Shown: positions 7,744 through 13,768, numbered from the stretch's first letter. The stretch: DNA of 13,768 nucleotides from Thermoplasmata archaeon (GCA_021826795.1 JAKAYM010000037.1:1-13768), one strand, 5' to 3'. Numbers and translations: made by a program. Notes: generated by a model from the sequence alone, not told the origin.

Positions 7744-9585
7744 TTATTTATTGAAGTTTTCACCTTTTTTCCTCATAGCCCTGTTCAATTTTACAGCGGC
7801 CCGTATAACACCGAGATGTGTAATAGCCTGAGGGAAATTCCCCAGCATTTCATTGCTATTATCAAAATTCACTTCCTCCGAGAATAGCATTAAATGGTTG
7901 GAGTATGATAACAGATCCTCAAATATTTCCTTGGCATCCTTTATACGGTCCATGAGGATTAAATCTTCCACGTACCAGAAAGAGAGTAAAAGAAATCCGT
8001 TGTCCTTGCCTGTCAACCCATCATCGTTTTTGTACCTGATAAAAATTCCATCCTTATTTTTTAAATCCCTTTCAACCTTTTCCAGAGTCGAAAGAAATTT
8101 TGGATCGCTGGCTTTGATAAATCCAGTGAGGGGCATTCTGAGAATGGATCCATCTACCTCTTCACTGCCGTAATACTGTGTAAATGCATTTACATTTGAA
8201 TTGTATCCCTTCTCCATGATTTCTTCTCTAATCTCTGTCCTGACTTTCATCCATTCCCGGTAGGGTGCATGGTAACCAAGTGATTTTCCCATGAGAATAG
8301 CCCTGTGGAATGCAGTCCATGATATGAATTTGGAATAGAGATAGTGCTTCGGCTCAGACCGGAATTCCCAAATGCTGGAATCTGGCACCTGCCATATATC
8401 CTTTAAAGTGTCCAGTATTTCTATAATAAAATCCCACAGATATGTTGTAACCAGCCCGCCTGCCTCATAGAACCTGAATACTGCATTCACAATTGACCCG
8501 TACTGGTCTATCTGCAATTGATCTGAAGCCTTGTTTCCAATCCTTACGGGTCTGGAATTCATATAACCTGAAAAATTTATATCTATTTCATCCGTATTGT
8601 CTGTAGAATTGATAGGATATATTGTTCTTACTCTTGAATCTTTTTGGACTATTGCCATTAAATCATACAGGAATTTTGAAGCCTCATCCTTCAAACCTAT
8701 AAGGGAAAGTGATTCTATTACATATGCGGTGTCACGTATCCATGTATAACGGTAATCCCAGTTTCTTTCGCCACCTATGATTTCCGGCAAACTTGTAGTA
8801 GGAGCTGCAACCATCATTCCGGTGGGTTCATAGAATAGTCCTTTCAGTGTAAGTGCAGATCTCAGAACATAATCATAGTAAAGACCACTGTAATTTATTT
8901 TACCTGTCCAGGATCTCCAGTAATTCCTGCTTTCCTCAAGCCGGTCATATGAACTGTACTGTTCAACACTACCTATTTGCCTCACACCGCTCAATACCAC
9001 GATCCAGTGGTAAGTCCCTTTCTTCATGGTTATATTATTATAAACCTCCCCATTTCTCTTATTGAGTTTCAAATTAGTGGAAATTCCCAGTGTATTATTT
9101 TTAGAAGAAAAAAGGTAGCCATATCTGTTTTCGTAAATTTTTACATGGTCTGTGCCGAAATTGAAATCCGGTTTCACATTTACATTAATATCTATATCGG
9201 AATATGGTGCCTCGATAAATCTGTGTATTTCAGGAAAATTTATGGTACTGTAACTGGAAACCGGAAGGAAATCTGTAAGTCTCAAAACAACGTGATCGCT
9301 ATTTATAAATTCGGTAATGAGTATATTGGTAAATTCCTCGTAATACTGATTTACATGGCATGCCATCAGTGGTTTGGTTTTAAAGTATCCACCTTTCTGT
9401 GCATCCAGAATCGAATCAAAAACCGGATTTGAATTGAAATCAGGGAAACATGCCCAGTCCACAGTGCCATCAAGCCCAACCAAGGCAGCGGTTCTGTTGT
9501 TTACTATGAAGCCATGATCCTTTATTTTTAAATAATACGAACTGTATGTATCCTTTATATTATGTAATCCCCTATATGATCCCAT
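7744..9585 (-). CDS. GH15 trehalase / glucoamylase-like glycoside hydrolase
   Basis: 613 residues. N-terminal beta domain (about 20-225) beginning with the usual HGFIVNNRTAALVGLDGTVDW-type stretch, then an (alpha/alpha)6 catalytic domain (about 235-605). Hallmarks: GGERNWDYRYTWIRD (271-285), SSIWEFR with general acid E407 (403-409), SEEV with the likely base E570 or E571, and GNFPQAITH (582-590). No signal peptide, so cytoplasmic. GH15 proteins of Thermoplasma (TVN1315, Ta0286) were shown to be acid-active trehalases; with otsA and otsB downstream, trehalase is the best guess here, although glucoamylase or isomalto-dextranase-type activity cannot be excluded. First gene of the operon, with a well-spaced TATA box at 9605-9613. 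Confidence 0.9.
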   Translation of the reverse strand: MGSYRGLHNIKDTYSSYYLKIKDHGFIVNNRTAALVGLDGTVDWACFPDFNSNPVFDSILDAQKGGYFKTKPLMACHVNQYYEEFTNILITEFINSDHVVLRLTDFLPVSSYSTINFPEIHRFIEAPYSDIDINVNVKPDFNFGTDHVKIYENRYGYLFSSKNNTLGISTNLKLNKRNGEVYNNITMKKGTYHWIVVLSGVRQIGSVEQYSSYDRLEESRNYWRSWTGKINYSGLYYDYVLRSALTLKGLFYEPTGMMVAAPTTSLPEIIGGERNWDYRYTWIRDTAYVIESLSLIGLKDEASKFLYDLMAIVQKDSRVRTIYPINSTDNTDEIDINFSGYMNSRPVRIGNKASDQLQIDQYGSIVNAVFRFYEAGGLVTTYLWDFIIEILDTLKDIWQVPDSSIWEFRSEPKHYLYSKFISWTAFHRAILMGKSLGYHAPYREWMKVRTEIREEIMEKGYNSNVNAFTQYYGSEEVDGSILRMPLTGFIKASDPKFLSTLEKVERDLKNKDGIFIRYKNDDGLTGKDNGFLLLSFWYVEDLILMDRIKDAKEIFEDLLSYSNHLMLFSEEVNFDNSNEMLGNFPQAITHLGVIRAAVKLNRAMRKKGENFNK

Positions 9586-9604
9586 TGAAAATAAAGCATT
9601 ATAA

Positions 9605-9613
9605 TATATAAAG
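9605..9613 (-). promoter_or_regulatory. TATA box of the GH15-otsA-otsB operon
   Basis: Minus strand CTTTATATA lies 20-28 bases before the GH15 ATG at 9585, exact spacing for a leaderless archaeal transcript. No equally good box is seen in the 29-bp gap before otsA, so one promoter for all three genes is likely. Confidence 0.55.
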
Positions 9614-9652
9614 AGTTTTTGAAGTGGCCAATAAATATTCAGATATTACCAT

Positions 9653-9798
9653 TCAATGCTTCTGAATGTGATTTTCTGAAATTATTTTTCCCAGTACCCT
9701 GATTCTCCTTGACATCTTTCCGATATTCAGTGTCCACAGGACTGTAACGAACAGCGTTACTCCGGTATAAGCTGATAAAATAATATATCAGGATTCAT
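9653..9798 (-). pseudogene. CcmD-like small membrane protein, frame broken near its start
   Basis: The minus strand has a 44-codon open stretch (9653-9787) ending in TGA. From its fourth codon it reads LSAYTGVTLFVTVLWTLN then IGKMSRRIRVLGKII. That is one transmembrane helix opening with an AY pair, followed by an RR-rich segment, the plan of CcmD, a helper of haem delivery in cytochrome c maturation. It has no ATG, GTG or TTG before the helix. An ATG at 9798, overlapping the end of the zinc-ribbon gene, reads MNPDILF in another frame; a one-base shift in the TTTT run near 9777-9780 would join the two into a 48-residue protein. Possible readings: a sequencing error, a real frameshift mutation, programmed shifting or a non-standard start. 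The CcmD name rests on pattern only. Confidence 0.45.
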
Positions 9799-10021
9799 TA
9801 TCTCCCTCATCTTCCTCCATGGTTCCGACGGTAACTTCGTCATCCTCAGTAACATGGTATCTTGATCTTTTATGGCACTCCGGGCATTTGCATGAAAATA
9901 CATGTGGTCCATATCTGAATATTACGCCGACTTCAGGATCAGAAAGAGAATTCCACTGTGAATAATTCACTGTAAATTCATTTCCACATTTCGGACATTT
10001 AACACGGTATTCTTCTGTCAT
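9788..10021 (-). CDS. Small CPxCG-type zinc-ribbon protein
   Basis: 77 residues. The first metal knuckle is CPKCG (9-13) and the second CKCPEC (44-49), about 30 residues apart, consistent with one zinc ribbon; H50 follows directly. The middle contains an aromatic stretch (VIFRYGPHVFSC). The tail is strongly acidic (TEDDEVTVGTMEEDEGDNES). Small zinc ribbons of this kind are common in archaea and usually of unknown role (nucleic-acid or protein binding). It overlaps the CcmD-like reading frame at its 3' end, so the two may have been co-translated. It is divergent from the first MIT-AAA gene, and its promoter carries an inverted repeat that could be a repressor site. Specific function not recognised. 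Confidence 0.7.
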   Translation of the reverse strand: MTEEYRVKCPKCGNEFTVNYSQWNSLSDPEVGVIFRYGPHVFSCKCPECHKRSRYHVTEDDEVTVGTMEEDEGDNES

Positions 10022-10028
10022 TATTATC

Positions 10029-10047
10029 GTTCTATATATAATAGAAC
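10029..10047. promoter_or_regulatory. Perfect inverted repeat GTTCTAT-5-ATAGAAC, likely operator
   Basis: Arms GTTCTAT (10029-10035) and ATAGAAC (10041-10047) are perfect, with five bases (ATATA) between. On the minus strand it lies just downstream of a TATA-like box (ttttatatact, 10048-10058) and covers the expected transcription start of the zinc-ribbon gene at 10021, a typical place for a dimeric repressor to block initiation. It is about 107 bases before the start of the AAA gene on the other strand. The symmetry is seen; the regulator is unknown. Confidence 0.45.
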
Positions 10048-10058
10048 AGTATATAAAA
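10048..10058 (-). promoter_or_regulatory. TATA-like box of the zinc-ribbon gene
   Basis: Minus strand ttttatatact lies 27-37 bases before the ATG at 10021. The predicted transcription start would be near 10028, next to the inverted repeat. Confidence 0.4.
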
Positions 10059-10120
10059 TTTGTTGTAATGTATATTTATGGTCATATGGAATATAAATTG
10101 ATTTATGGTTGGATTTTAAG

Positions 10121-10130
10121 AAATATTTAA
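10121..10130 (+). promoter_or_regulatory. TATA-like box of the first MIT-AAA gene
   Basis: AAATATTTAA is centred about 28 bases before the ATG at 10154, the spacing of a leaderless transcript. It supports 10154 as the start rather than the in-frame TTG at 10109. Confidence 0.4.
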
Positions 10131-10153
10131 TTATTTCCATTGTATTGTATATT

Positions 10154-11413
10154 ATGACCCTTGTAGATGATTCTATCCTGTTAATAAAGAAGGCGCAAGA
10201 AGCAGAAAATAAGAACCGTATAAGAGAGGCCATTGAATTATATACAGGAGCGGCGAAACTCCTGGTAGAAGCGTCAAAAGTTAAAAATCCTGAAGTGGCG
10301 GCACACAGGAAGCAGCAGGCAGAGTCCATATTTACCATAGCAGAGAATCTGAAAGAGAAACTCCATAATATGGAAAATTCTAGGGAAAATAAGATAGATG
10401 CATCCAGTGGAAAGGATGAGATTAATAAGCTCGATAAAGAACAGGGTATGAATATGGAAGCAGAGCAATCAGATCAAAATCAGCTCCAGAAAGAATCCAT
10501 GCACGTCAATAGTGAAAATAAAGTTATTAAAGATCAGGATCTGAACATGAAAAATACTCCGGAGGATCAGGAATTTCTTGATGCAATGGGCATTGATAAT
10601 ATAAATATCCCTGACATTTCATTTGATGATGTTGCTGGACTGGATATGGTCAAGGATGAAGTAAAGGTCAAAATACTTTTACCTCTGGTAAAAAAGGACC
10701 TCGCAAAGGTATATGATATCAATGCAGGCGGGGGAATTCTTATGTATGGCCCACCGGGGAATGGAAAAACGTTCATAGCAAGAGCCATAGCCCATGAAGC
10801 CCGTGCATACTTTATCAATATAAATCCTTCCAATTTGCTCAATCAGTGGTTCGGGAGATTTGAAAAAAATATTGAAACGCTTTTCAAATATGCATCAAAG
10901 CATTCTCCTGCAGTATTATTCTTCGATGAAATTGACGCAATTACCCCTAAGCGGGCTAAAACCAATTCCAGTTATATGAAAAGGGCTGTTCCGGCACTAC
11001 TTTCAGAAATGGATGGAATCGTTGCAAGAAAACATACATTGTTAATCATAGGGGCAACCAACAATCCATGGGATATTGATGAGGCTTTCCTTAGACCTGG
11101 AAGATTTGGAGAGCGCATATATATTCCACCACCTGATGTGAAAGCCAGGAAACTTCTCTTTGAAATGTATTTAAAAAACGCCATACATGATAAGATGGAC
11201 TATGATTATCTTTCCAGTATTACAGAAAATTTCTCTGCTGCTGATATAAAATACGTTTGCAATAAAACAAAGGAGAATGTATTCAAAGAAGCCACAAAAA
11301 CAGGCGTTGTGAGAAATATAACAGAAAATGATATCTTAGAAGTTGTAAATGCCAGCAAACCATCAGTTAACAATGAACTTCTGGCCAAATATATAAAATT
11401 CCGAGACGCATAA
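10154..11413 (+). CDS. MIT-domain AAA ATPase, Vps4/CdvC type (long linker paralogue)
   Basis: 419 residues from the ATG at 10154; an in-frame TTG at 10109 would add a hydrophobic stretch not expected in this family. Residues 1-70 are an MIT three-helix bundle (DDSILLIKKAQEAENKNR..EAIELY), which in Vps4/CdvC binds ESCRT-III tails. Residues 71-150 are a polar, Glu/Asn/Lys/Met-rich linker, unusually long. The AAA domain follows: FDDVAGL (157-163), Walker A GPPGNGKT (199-206), pore loop NQWFGRF (230-236), Walker B LFFDEID (255-261), sensor GATNNP (300-305), arginine fingers RPGRF (314-318) and an alpha-helical lid ending KPSVNNELLAKY. The Asn in Walker A is also seen in spastin/katanin-type ATPases. 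It should remodel ESCRT-III polymers. It runs towards the cdvB-like gene but is not co-transcribed with it. Confidence 0.88.
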   Translation: MTLVDDSILLIKKAQEAENKNRIREAIELYTGAAKLLVEASKVKNPEVAAHRKQQAESIFTIAENLKEKLHNMENSRENKIDASSGKDEINKLDKEQGMNMEAEQSDQNQLQKESMHVNSENKVIKDQDLNMKNTPEDQEFLDAMGIDNINIPDISFDDVAGLDMVKDEVKVKILLPLVKKDLAKVYDINAGGGILMYGPPGNGKTFIARAIAHEARAYFININPSNLLNQWFGRFEKNIETLFKYASKHSPAVLFFDEIDAITPKRAKTNSSYMKRAVPALLSEMDGIVARKHTLLIIGATNNPWDIDEAFLRPGRFGERIYIPPPDVKARKLLFEMYLKNAIHDKMDYDYLSSITENFSAADIKYVCNKTKENVFKEATKTGVVRNITENDILEVVNASKPSVNNELLAKYIKFRDA

Positions 11414-11581
11414 AGTTTTATTGCTGCCTGAATTGCACATCCTGACTTCCTTTACACACTCATGCATAGGATTTCCGCTTCTAAATGCTAGAATGATGGA
11501 TATCAATCAAATATTCATCTTAAATAAAACATATAGAATTTTTAAATTCTACATTCTAATAATCCTTTCATCCGAAAAAAA
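11414..11581. other. Convergent intergenic region with inverted repeat
   Basis: This is the longest gap in the window (168 bp), between the convergent AAA and ESCRT-III genes. It contains a perfect 18-bp palindrome (11534-11551) and a stretch at 11464-11481 whose minus strand resembles the end of the TnpB gene at the left of the window. No open frame with coding character was found on either strand. Confidence 0.5.
11534..11551. repeat. Palindrome TAGAATTT-TT-AAATTCTA between convergent genes
   Basis: Eight-base arms (11534-11541 and 11544-11551) with a two-base centre. It sits 30 bases past the stop codon of the ESCRT-III gene (minus strand) and about 120 bases past that of the AAA gene. 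Its position suggests a shared 3'-end or processing signal; a protein-binding site is the alternative. It is very AT-rich, so chance is not excluded. Confidence 0.35.
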
Positions 11582-12223
11582 TTAATTTGAATGCTCTTCC
11601 TGGGTTTTCTTGGCCTGATTTATTATATCTTCCAGGCGCTTTTCTTCTGCAGTTAGAGGTTTGGCTTCTGTATGGGGAGTGGATTCTACATAATCGGTAG
11701 AACTTTTGTTCTCAGTCATGGAATTTACAATATCCTGGGCCTTCGGGGTTTTCACCTGAGCAGTTGAAGTAACTGTTGACGATATTGATTCTATCTGATT
11801 CATCAAAATATCCGATGCCTGTTCGCTTAATGTCATGGATTTTTCTAAGTCCTGGGTGAATTGAGCTATCTCTTTCTCAGAAACCTGGCTCAATCTCAGT
11901 ATATCCGCACTGTCACCGATTGCAGAATTTATAGTGTGTGAAGTTGTCATATACTTTAATGTTAGAGATACATTGTCCAATAGCAGTTTCATATCCTCAA
12001 GACCGGCTATAGCGGTATCTATCTGGGCCACATTATTAGCAAAAAGCTGAACCTTCTGGGTATTTCCCTGTTGACTGGCTGTTAAGGCATCTTGATAATA
12101 GGCGTCCCTGATTCTCTGATAATCACGGATACCTCTGTTAATTGCCCCTATCTGCGTTCTAATTTTTGATTGACCTTCCAGAGCCTTTTCTTCGAAATTT
12201 TTTCGAATTTTAAAACCAACCAT
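11582..12223 (-). CDS. cdvB: ESCRT-III (Snf7/CdvB-like) protein
   Basis: 213 residues, the size of Sulfolobus CdvB1/CdvB2. The N-terminus is basic (MVGFKIRKNF..K), as expected for membrane contact. Two long helices follow: about 15-50 (IRTQIGAINRGIRDYQRIRDAY) and about 52-95 (GNTQKVQLFANNVAQIDTAIAGLEDMKLLL); the second has the Ax.FAN.VA.I pattern of archaeal CdvB, where related proteins read AxxYANEIAEI. Shorter helices cover about 97-148. A Ser/Thr/Pro-rich linker (149-190) leads to a charged C-terminal helix, AEEKRLEDIINQAKK (192-206), with an RLxxI core resembling an MIT-interacting motif. No winged-helix tail, which in crenarchaeal CdvB recruits CdvA, is seen. It should form membrane-remodelling polymers for division or vesicle formation. 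Confidence 0.8.
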   Translation of the reverse strand: MVGFKIRKNFEEKALEGQSKIRTQIGAINRGIRDYQRIRDAYYQDALTASQQGNTQKVQLFANNVAQIDTAIAGLEDMKLLLDNVSLTLKYMTTSHTINSAIGDSADILRLSQVSEKEIAQFTQDLEKSMTLSEQASDILMNQIESISSTVTSTAQVKTPKAQDIVNSMTENKSSTDYVESTPHTEAKPLTAEEKRLEDIINQAKKTQEEHSN

Positions 12224-12245
12224 AATAATATGTAATATTAAATAC

Positions 12246-12253
12246 TTATTAAA
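12246..12253 (-). promoter_or_regulatory. TATA box of the ESCRT-III gene
   Basis: Minus strand TTTAATAA is centred 26 bases before the ATG at 12223, ideal for a leaderless transcript. It lies in the 60-bp gap after the upstream MIT-AAA gene, so the ESCRT-III gene could be transcribed alone at a higher level than the ATPase, as a polymer-forming subunit would require. Confidence 0.4.
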
Positions 12254-12283
12254 TTTTGCTATATAAGAATCCCATGTTTCTAA

Positions 12284-13387
12284 TCATTTGATAGTTTTTA
12301 GATAGTCGTCGTATTTTTTTATTAATGCATCATCAACAGATGGTTTGATTCCGGAAATGACATTGAGAACGTCATTTGTTTCTATATAGACCTTTTTACC
12401 CATTTTTACAGCCTCCATAAAACTATTCTCGCGTGTTTTTCTACAAATAAATTCGATATCGGCACCTGAATAACGCTCAGTTTTCTGCGCCAGCATATCA
12501 TAATCAATATTTTTTACTGCCTTAACTTTCATAAGATTGAGCTCCAGTATTTTTTTTCTTGCCTCATAGTCAGGTAATGGAACATATATTTTAACATCAA
12601 ACCTACCGGGTCTCATGATGGCTTCATCGATCTTCCATGGATTATTTGTGGCAGCGATAATAAAAACATTTTTATTTTTCTGGGAATTCAGACCTCCTAC
12701 TTCCTGCAATAACTGTGAAACTCCACGCTGGGAGGCGTCTGAATCCGACTCACTCCTCTTGGGCACCATGGAATCTATCTCGTCAAAAAATATTATGGAG
12801 GGAGACAGTAGATACGCTGCCTTGAACAGTGAGGATATATTTTTTTCAAATTCCCCGAAGAATTTGCTTGACAGGGATGACTGGTTTACATTTATAAAAT
12901 TAGCCTTAACCTCATTAGCAATAGCCTTAACTATGAATGTTTTGCCAGTACCGGGAGGACCGAACAGTAGCATTCCACCGCCGAAGTTTATATCATATTC
13001 CTCGGATAATTCTTTATATCTCATTGGATATATTATTTTTGACATGATCTCATTTTTTACGTCGTTTAAACCCGCCACATCATTGAAGGTAACATCAGGA
13101 ATTTCTGGTTCACTAATGTCCAGCGATGCAAGGATTTTCTTTCCCTCTGATGCCTTATCGGTGGTAACTGTGTCCTTATCAAGAGATTCTATAATTTTTA
13201 ATATTGCGGCAGCCTGATCCTGTTTTTTTCTTTTCAAGGCGTCGGGGAGTGTTTTAGTTAGCTCCGTGATTTTATCATAAGCGATCTTATAAAGTTTTAT
13301 AGCTTCATCCTTATTGCCCTTGGTTTCAGCATTTATTGCTCTTTCTAGGTATTCGTTTATTTCTTTTATTTTTGCATCGTAATTCAT
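12284..13387 (-). CDS. cdvC: MIT-domain AAA ATPase, Vps4/CdvC type
   Basis: 367 residues, close to Sulfolobus CdvC. MIT domain at 1-70 (helix pairs with NEYLERAINAETKGNKDEAIKLY), then a short linker (71-95). AAA domain: FNDVAGL (101-107), Walker A GPPGTGKT (143-150), pore loop SKFFGEF (174-180), Walker B IIFFDEID (198-205), sensor AATNNP (245-250), arginine fingers RPGRF (259-263), then a helical lid ending IKPSVDDALIKKY. All residues needed for ATP hydrolysis are present. It likely disassembles the CdvB-like polymer encoded 60 bp downstream. The start is fixed by the Shine-Dalgarno GGTGATC just before the ATG. It is clearly paralogous to the ATPase at 10154-11413, but with standard Walker A and a shorter linker. 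Confidence 0.92.
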   Translation of the reverse strand: MNYDAKIKEINEYLERAINAETKGNKDEAIKLYKIAYDKITELTKTLPDALKRKKQDQAAAILKIIESLDKDTVTTDKASEGKKILASLDISEPEIPDVTFNDVAGLNDVKNEIMSKIIYPMRYKELSEEYDINFGGGMLLFGPPGTGKTFIVKAIANEVKANFINVNQSSLSSKFFGEFEKNISSLFKAAYLLSPSIIFFDEIDSMVPKRSESDSDASQRGVSQLLQEVGGLNSQKNKNVFIIAATNNPWKIDEAIMRPGRFDVKIYVPLPDYEARKKILELNLMKVKAVKNIDYDMLAQKTERYSGADIEFICRKTRENSFMEAVKMGKKVYIETNDVLNVISGIKPSVDDALIKKYDDYLKTIK

Positions 13388-13396
13388 AGATCACCT
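13388..13396 (-). promoter_or_regulatory. Strong Shine-Dalgarno GGTGATC overlapping the upstream stop codon
   Basis: The minus strand reads TAGGTGATCTATG: the TAG stop of the upstream gene overlaps GGTGATC, which complements the 3' end of archaeal 16S rRNA (GATCACCTCC), two bases before the ATG of the MIT-AAA gene. Only seven bases separate stop from start, so the two genes are one transcript with coupled translation. Confidence 0.7.
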
Positions 13397-13768
13397 ATTT
13401 ATCGATAACAGTACCTTTATTAAATAATTTATATTTTTTCCAGCCGCAGATTATTGTATTTAATTCAAGTTTAATTTCATATTCTTCTGGAAAAATTGCA
13501 AAGCCTACCATTTTATTCCAGACAAATTTGGAAAAAAATAGATAATCTTTATCCCCATCTCCTTCAAACAAGACCATATTAACCTTTGTACCGTTCAAAA
13601 TACCAAGATCCGGCATTGCAACATCTGTTTGTTTGTCCTGATCTGCAGCACGGTTTATATCCGTTATTGCACCTGCTACAAGACATCCTGAATGTACATT
13701 ATACATTTCTAGAATTTTTTTTGATACATTAATGTAATTAGCAGATGTTGTTTTATTCTGAATTTCAG
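13395..13768 (-). CDS. Unrecognised protein upstream of the MIT-AAA gene (5' end off window)
   Basis: The reading frame is open from the right edge of the window to TAG at 13395-13397, at least 124 codons, so the ATG at 13706 is probably internal. The frame before it continues as a polar, Asn/Thr/Lys-rich stretch (SANYINVSKKILE). The visible part is mixed alpha/beta: a hydrophobic turn SGCLVAGAITDINRAA, an acidic-lysine stretch, several beta-like strands (KVNMVLFEG, DYLFFSKFVWNK, VGFAIFPEEYEIKLEL) and the end KKYKLFNKGTVIDK. No transmembrane segment and no family was recognised. It is tied to the ATPase gene by a 7-base gap and a shared Shine-Dalgarno, so it is likely a working partner of the MIT-AAA/ESCRT-III system. 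It does not obviously resemble CdvA. Confidence 0.65.
   Translation of the reverse strand, partial: EIQNKTTSANYINVSKKILEMYNVHSGCLVAGAITDINRAADQDKQTDVAMPDLGILNGTKVNMVLFEGDGDKDYLFFSKFVWNKMVGFAIFPEEYEIKLELNTIICGWKKYKLFNKGTVIDK

Noticed and set aside
8977..9432. 151-codon plus-strand open frame opposite the GH15 gene
   Set aside because: It lies fully inside the GH15 gene on the other strand, has no recognisable domain and a composition expected of antisense reading.
10109..10153. Longer start (TTG at 10109) for the first MIT-AAA gene
   Set aside because: It adds a hydrophobic KKYLIISIVLYI stretch not seen in MIT-AAA proteins; the ATG at 10154 has a well-spaced TATA-like box and begins just before the MIT helix.
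10024..10338. 104-codon minus-strand open frame upstream of the zinc-ribbon gene
   Set aside because: It covers the promoter region and the antisense of the MIT domain; no protein-like features.
12615..13217. 200-codon plus-strand open frame opposite the second MIT-AAA gene
   Set aside because: Mirror frame of a well-supported AAA domain; its GGPNSSIPPP stretch is just the complement of the Walker A region.
1..13768. CRISPR array, tRNA or rRNA genes
   Set aside because: No regularly spaced direct repeats and no cloverleaf or rRNA-like segments were noticed on reading both strands.
13395..13768. Calling the unknown gene CdvA
   Set aside because: Only its position matches. The visible C-terminal part has no coiled coil like that of CdvA and no PRC-barrel that I can recognise.

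Overview
The window looks like chromosomal DNA of an acid-loving archaeon of the Thermoplasmatales (Thermoplasma, Picrophilus, Ferroplasma, Acidiplasma and Cuniculiplasma are the kind of host meant). The reasons are AT-rich DNA heavy in ATA, AGA and AGG codons, TATA-like boxes about 26 bases before start codons (leaderless transcripts), a plasma-membrane type proton-pumping P-type ATPase, a GH15 trehalase/glucoamylase next to OtsA and OtsB, and an archaeal ESCRT-III/Vps4 set. The genus cannot be fixed by eye.

Layout. Positions 1-226 hold the right end of an IS200/IS605-type element: the last part of a TnpB nuclease gene and its structured right end. From 235 to 4738 three minus-strand genes follow one another: an MFS transporter, a P3A H+-ATPase and a short-chain dehydrogenase (SDR) whose catalytic Tyr and Lys are missing. 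A plus-strand RmlD-like Rossmann protein (4860-5645), also lacking key residues, diverges from the MFS gene. Positions 5662-9585 carry a minus-strand trehalose operon read in the order GH15, otsA, otsB; otsA and otsB overlap. Positions 9653-10021 hold a CPxCG-type zinc-ribbon gene and, overlapping its end, what looks like a CcmD-like one-pass membrane protein whose frame is broken. A perfect 7-bp inverted repeat sits between the TATA box and the start of the zinc-ribbon gene.

The right third (10154-13768) is a cell-division or membrane-remodelling locus. Two AAA ATPases with N-terminal MIT domains (Vps4/CdvC type) lie on either side of an ESCRT-III (CdvB-like) gene. One ATPase (plus strand) converges on the ESCRT-III gene. 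The other is 60 bp upstream of it on the same strand, and is itself preceded by an unrecognised gene whose stop codon overlaps a strong Shine-Dalgarno sequence. No CdvA-like gene is visible. The unknown gene, cut by the window edge, is the best candidate for a new partner and is the most interesting lead here.

How the genes fit together. ATPase and MFS: ion balance and transport at low pH. OtsA/OtsB make trehalose and GH15 probably splits it, giving a compact trehalose turnover unit. The MIT-AAA proteins should pull apart ESCRT-III polymers made by the CdvB-like protein. There is no gene-free stretch longer than 300 bases; the largest gap is 11414-11581.
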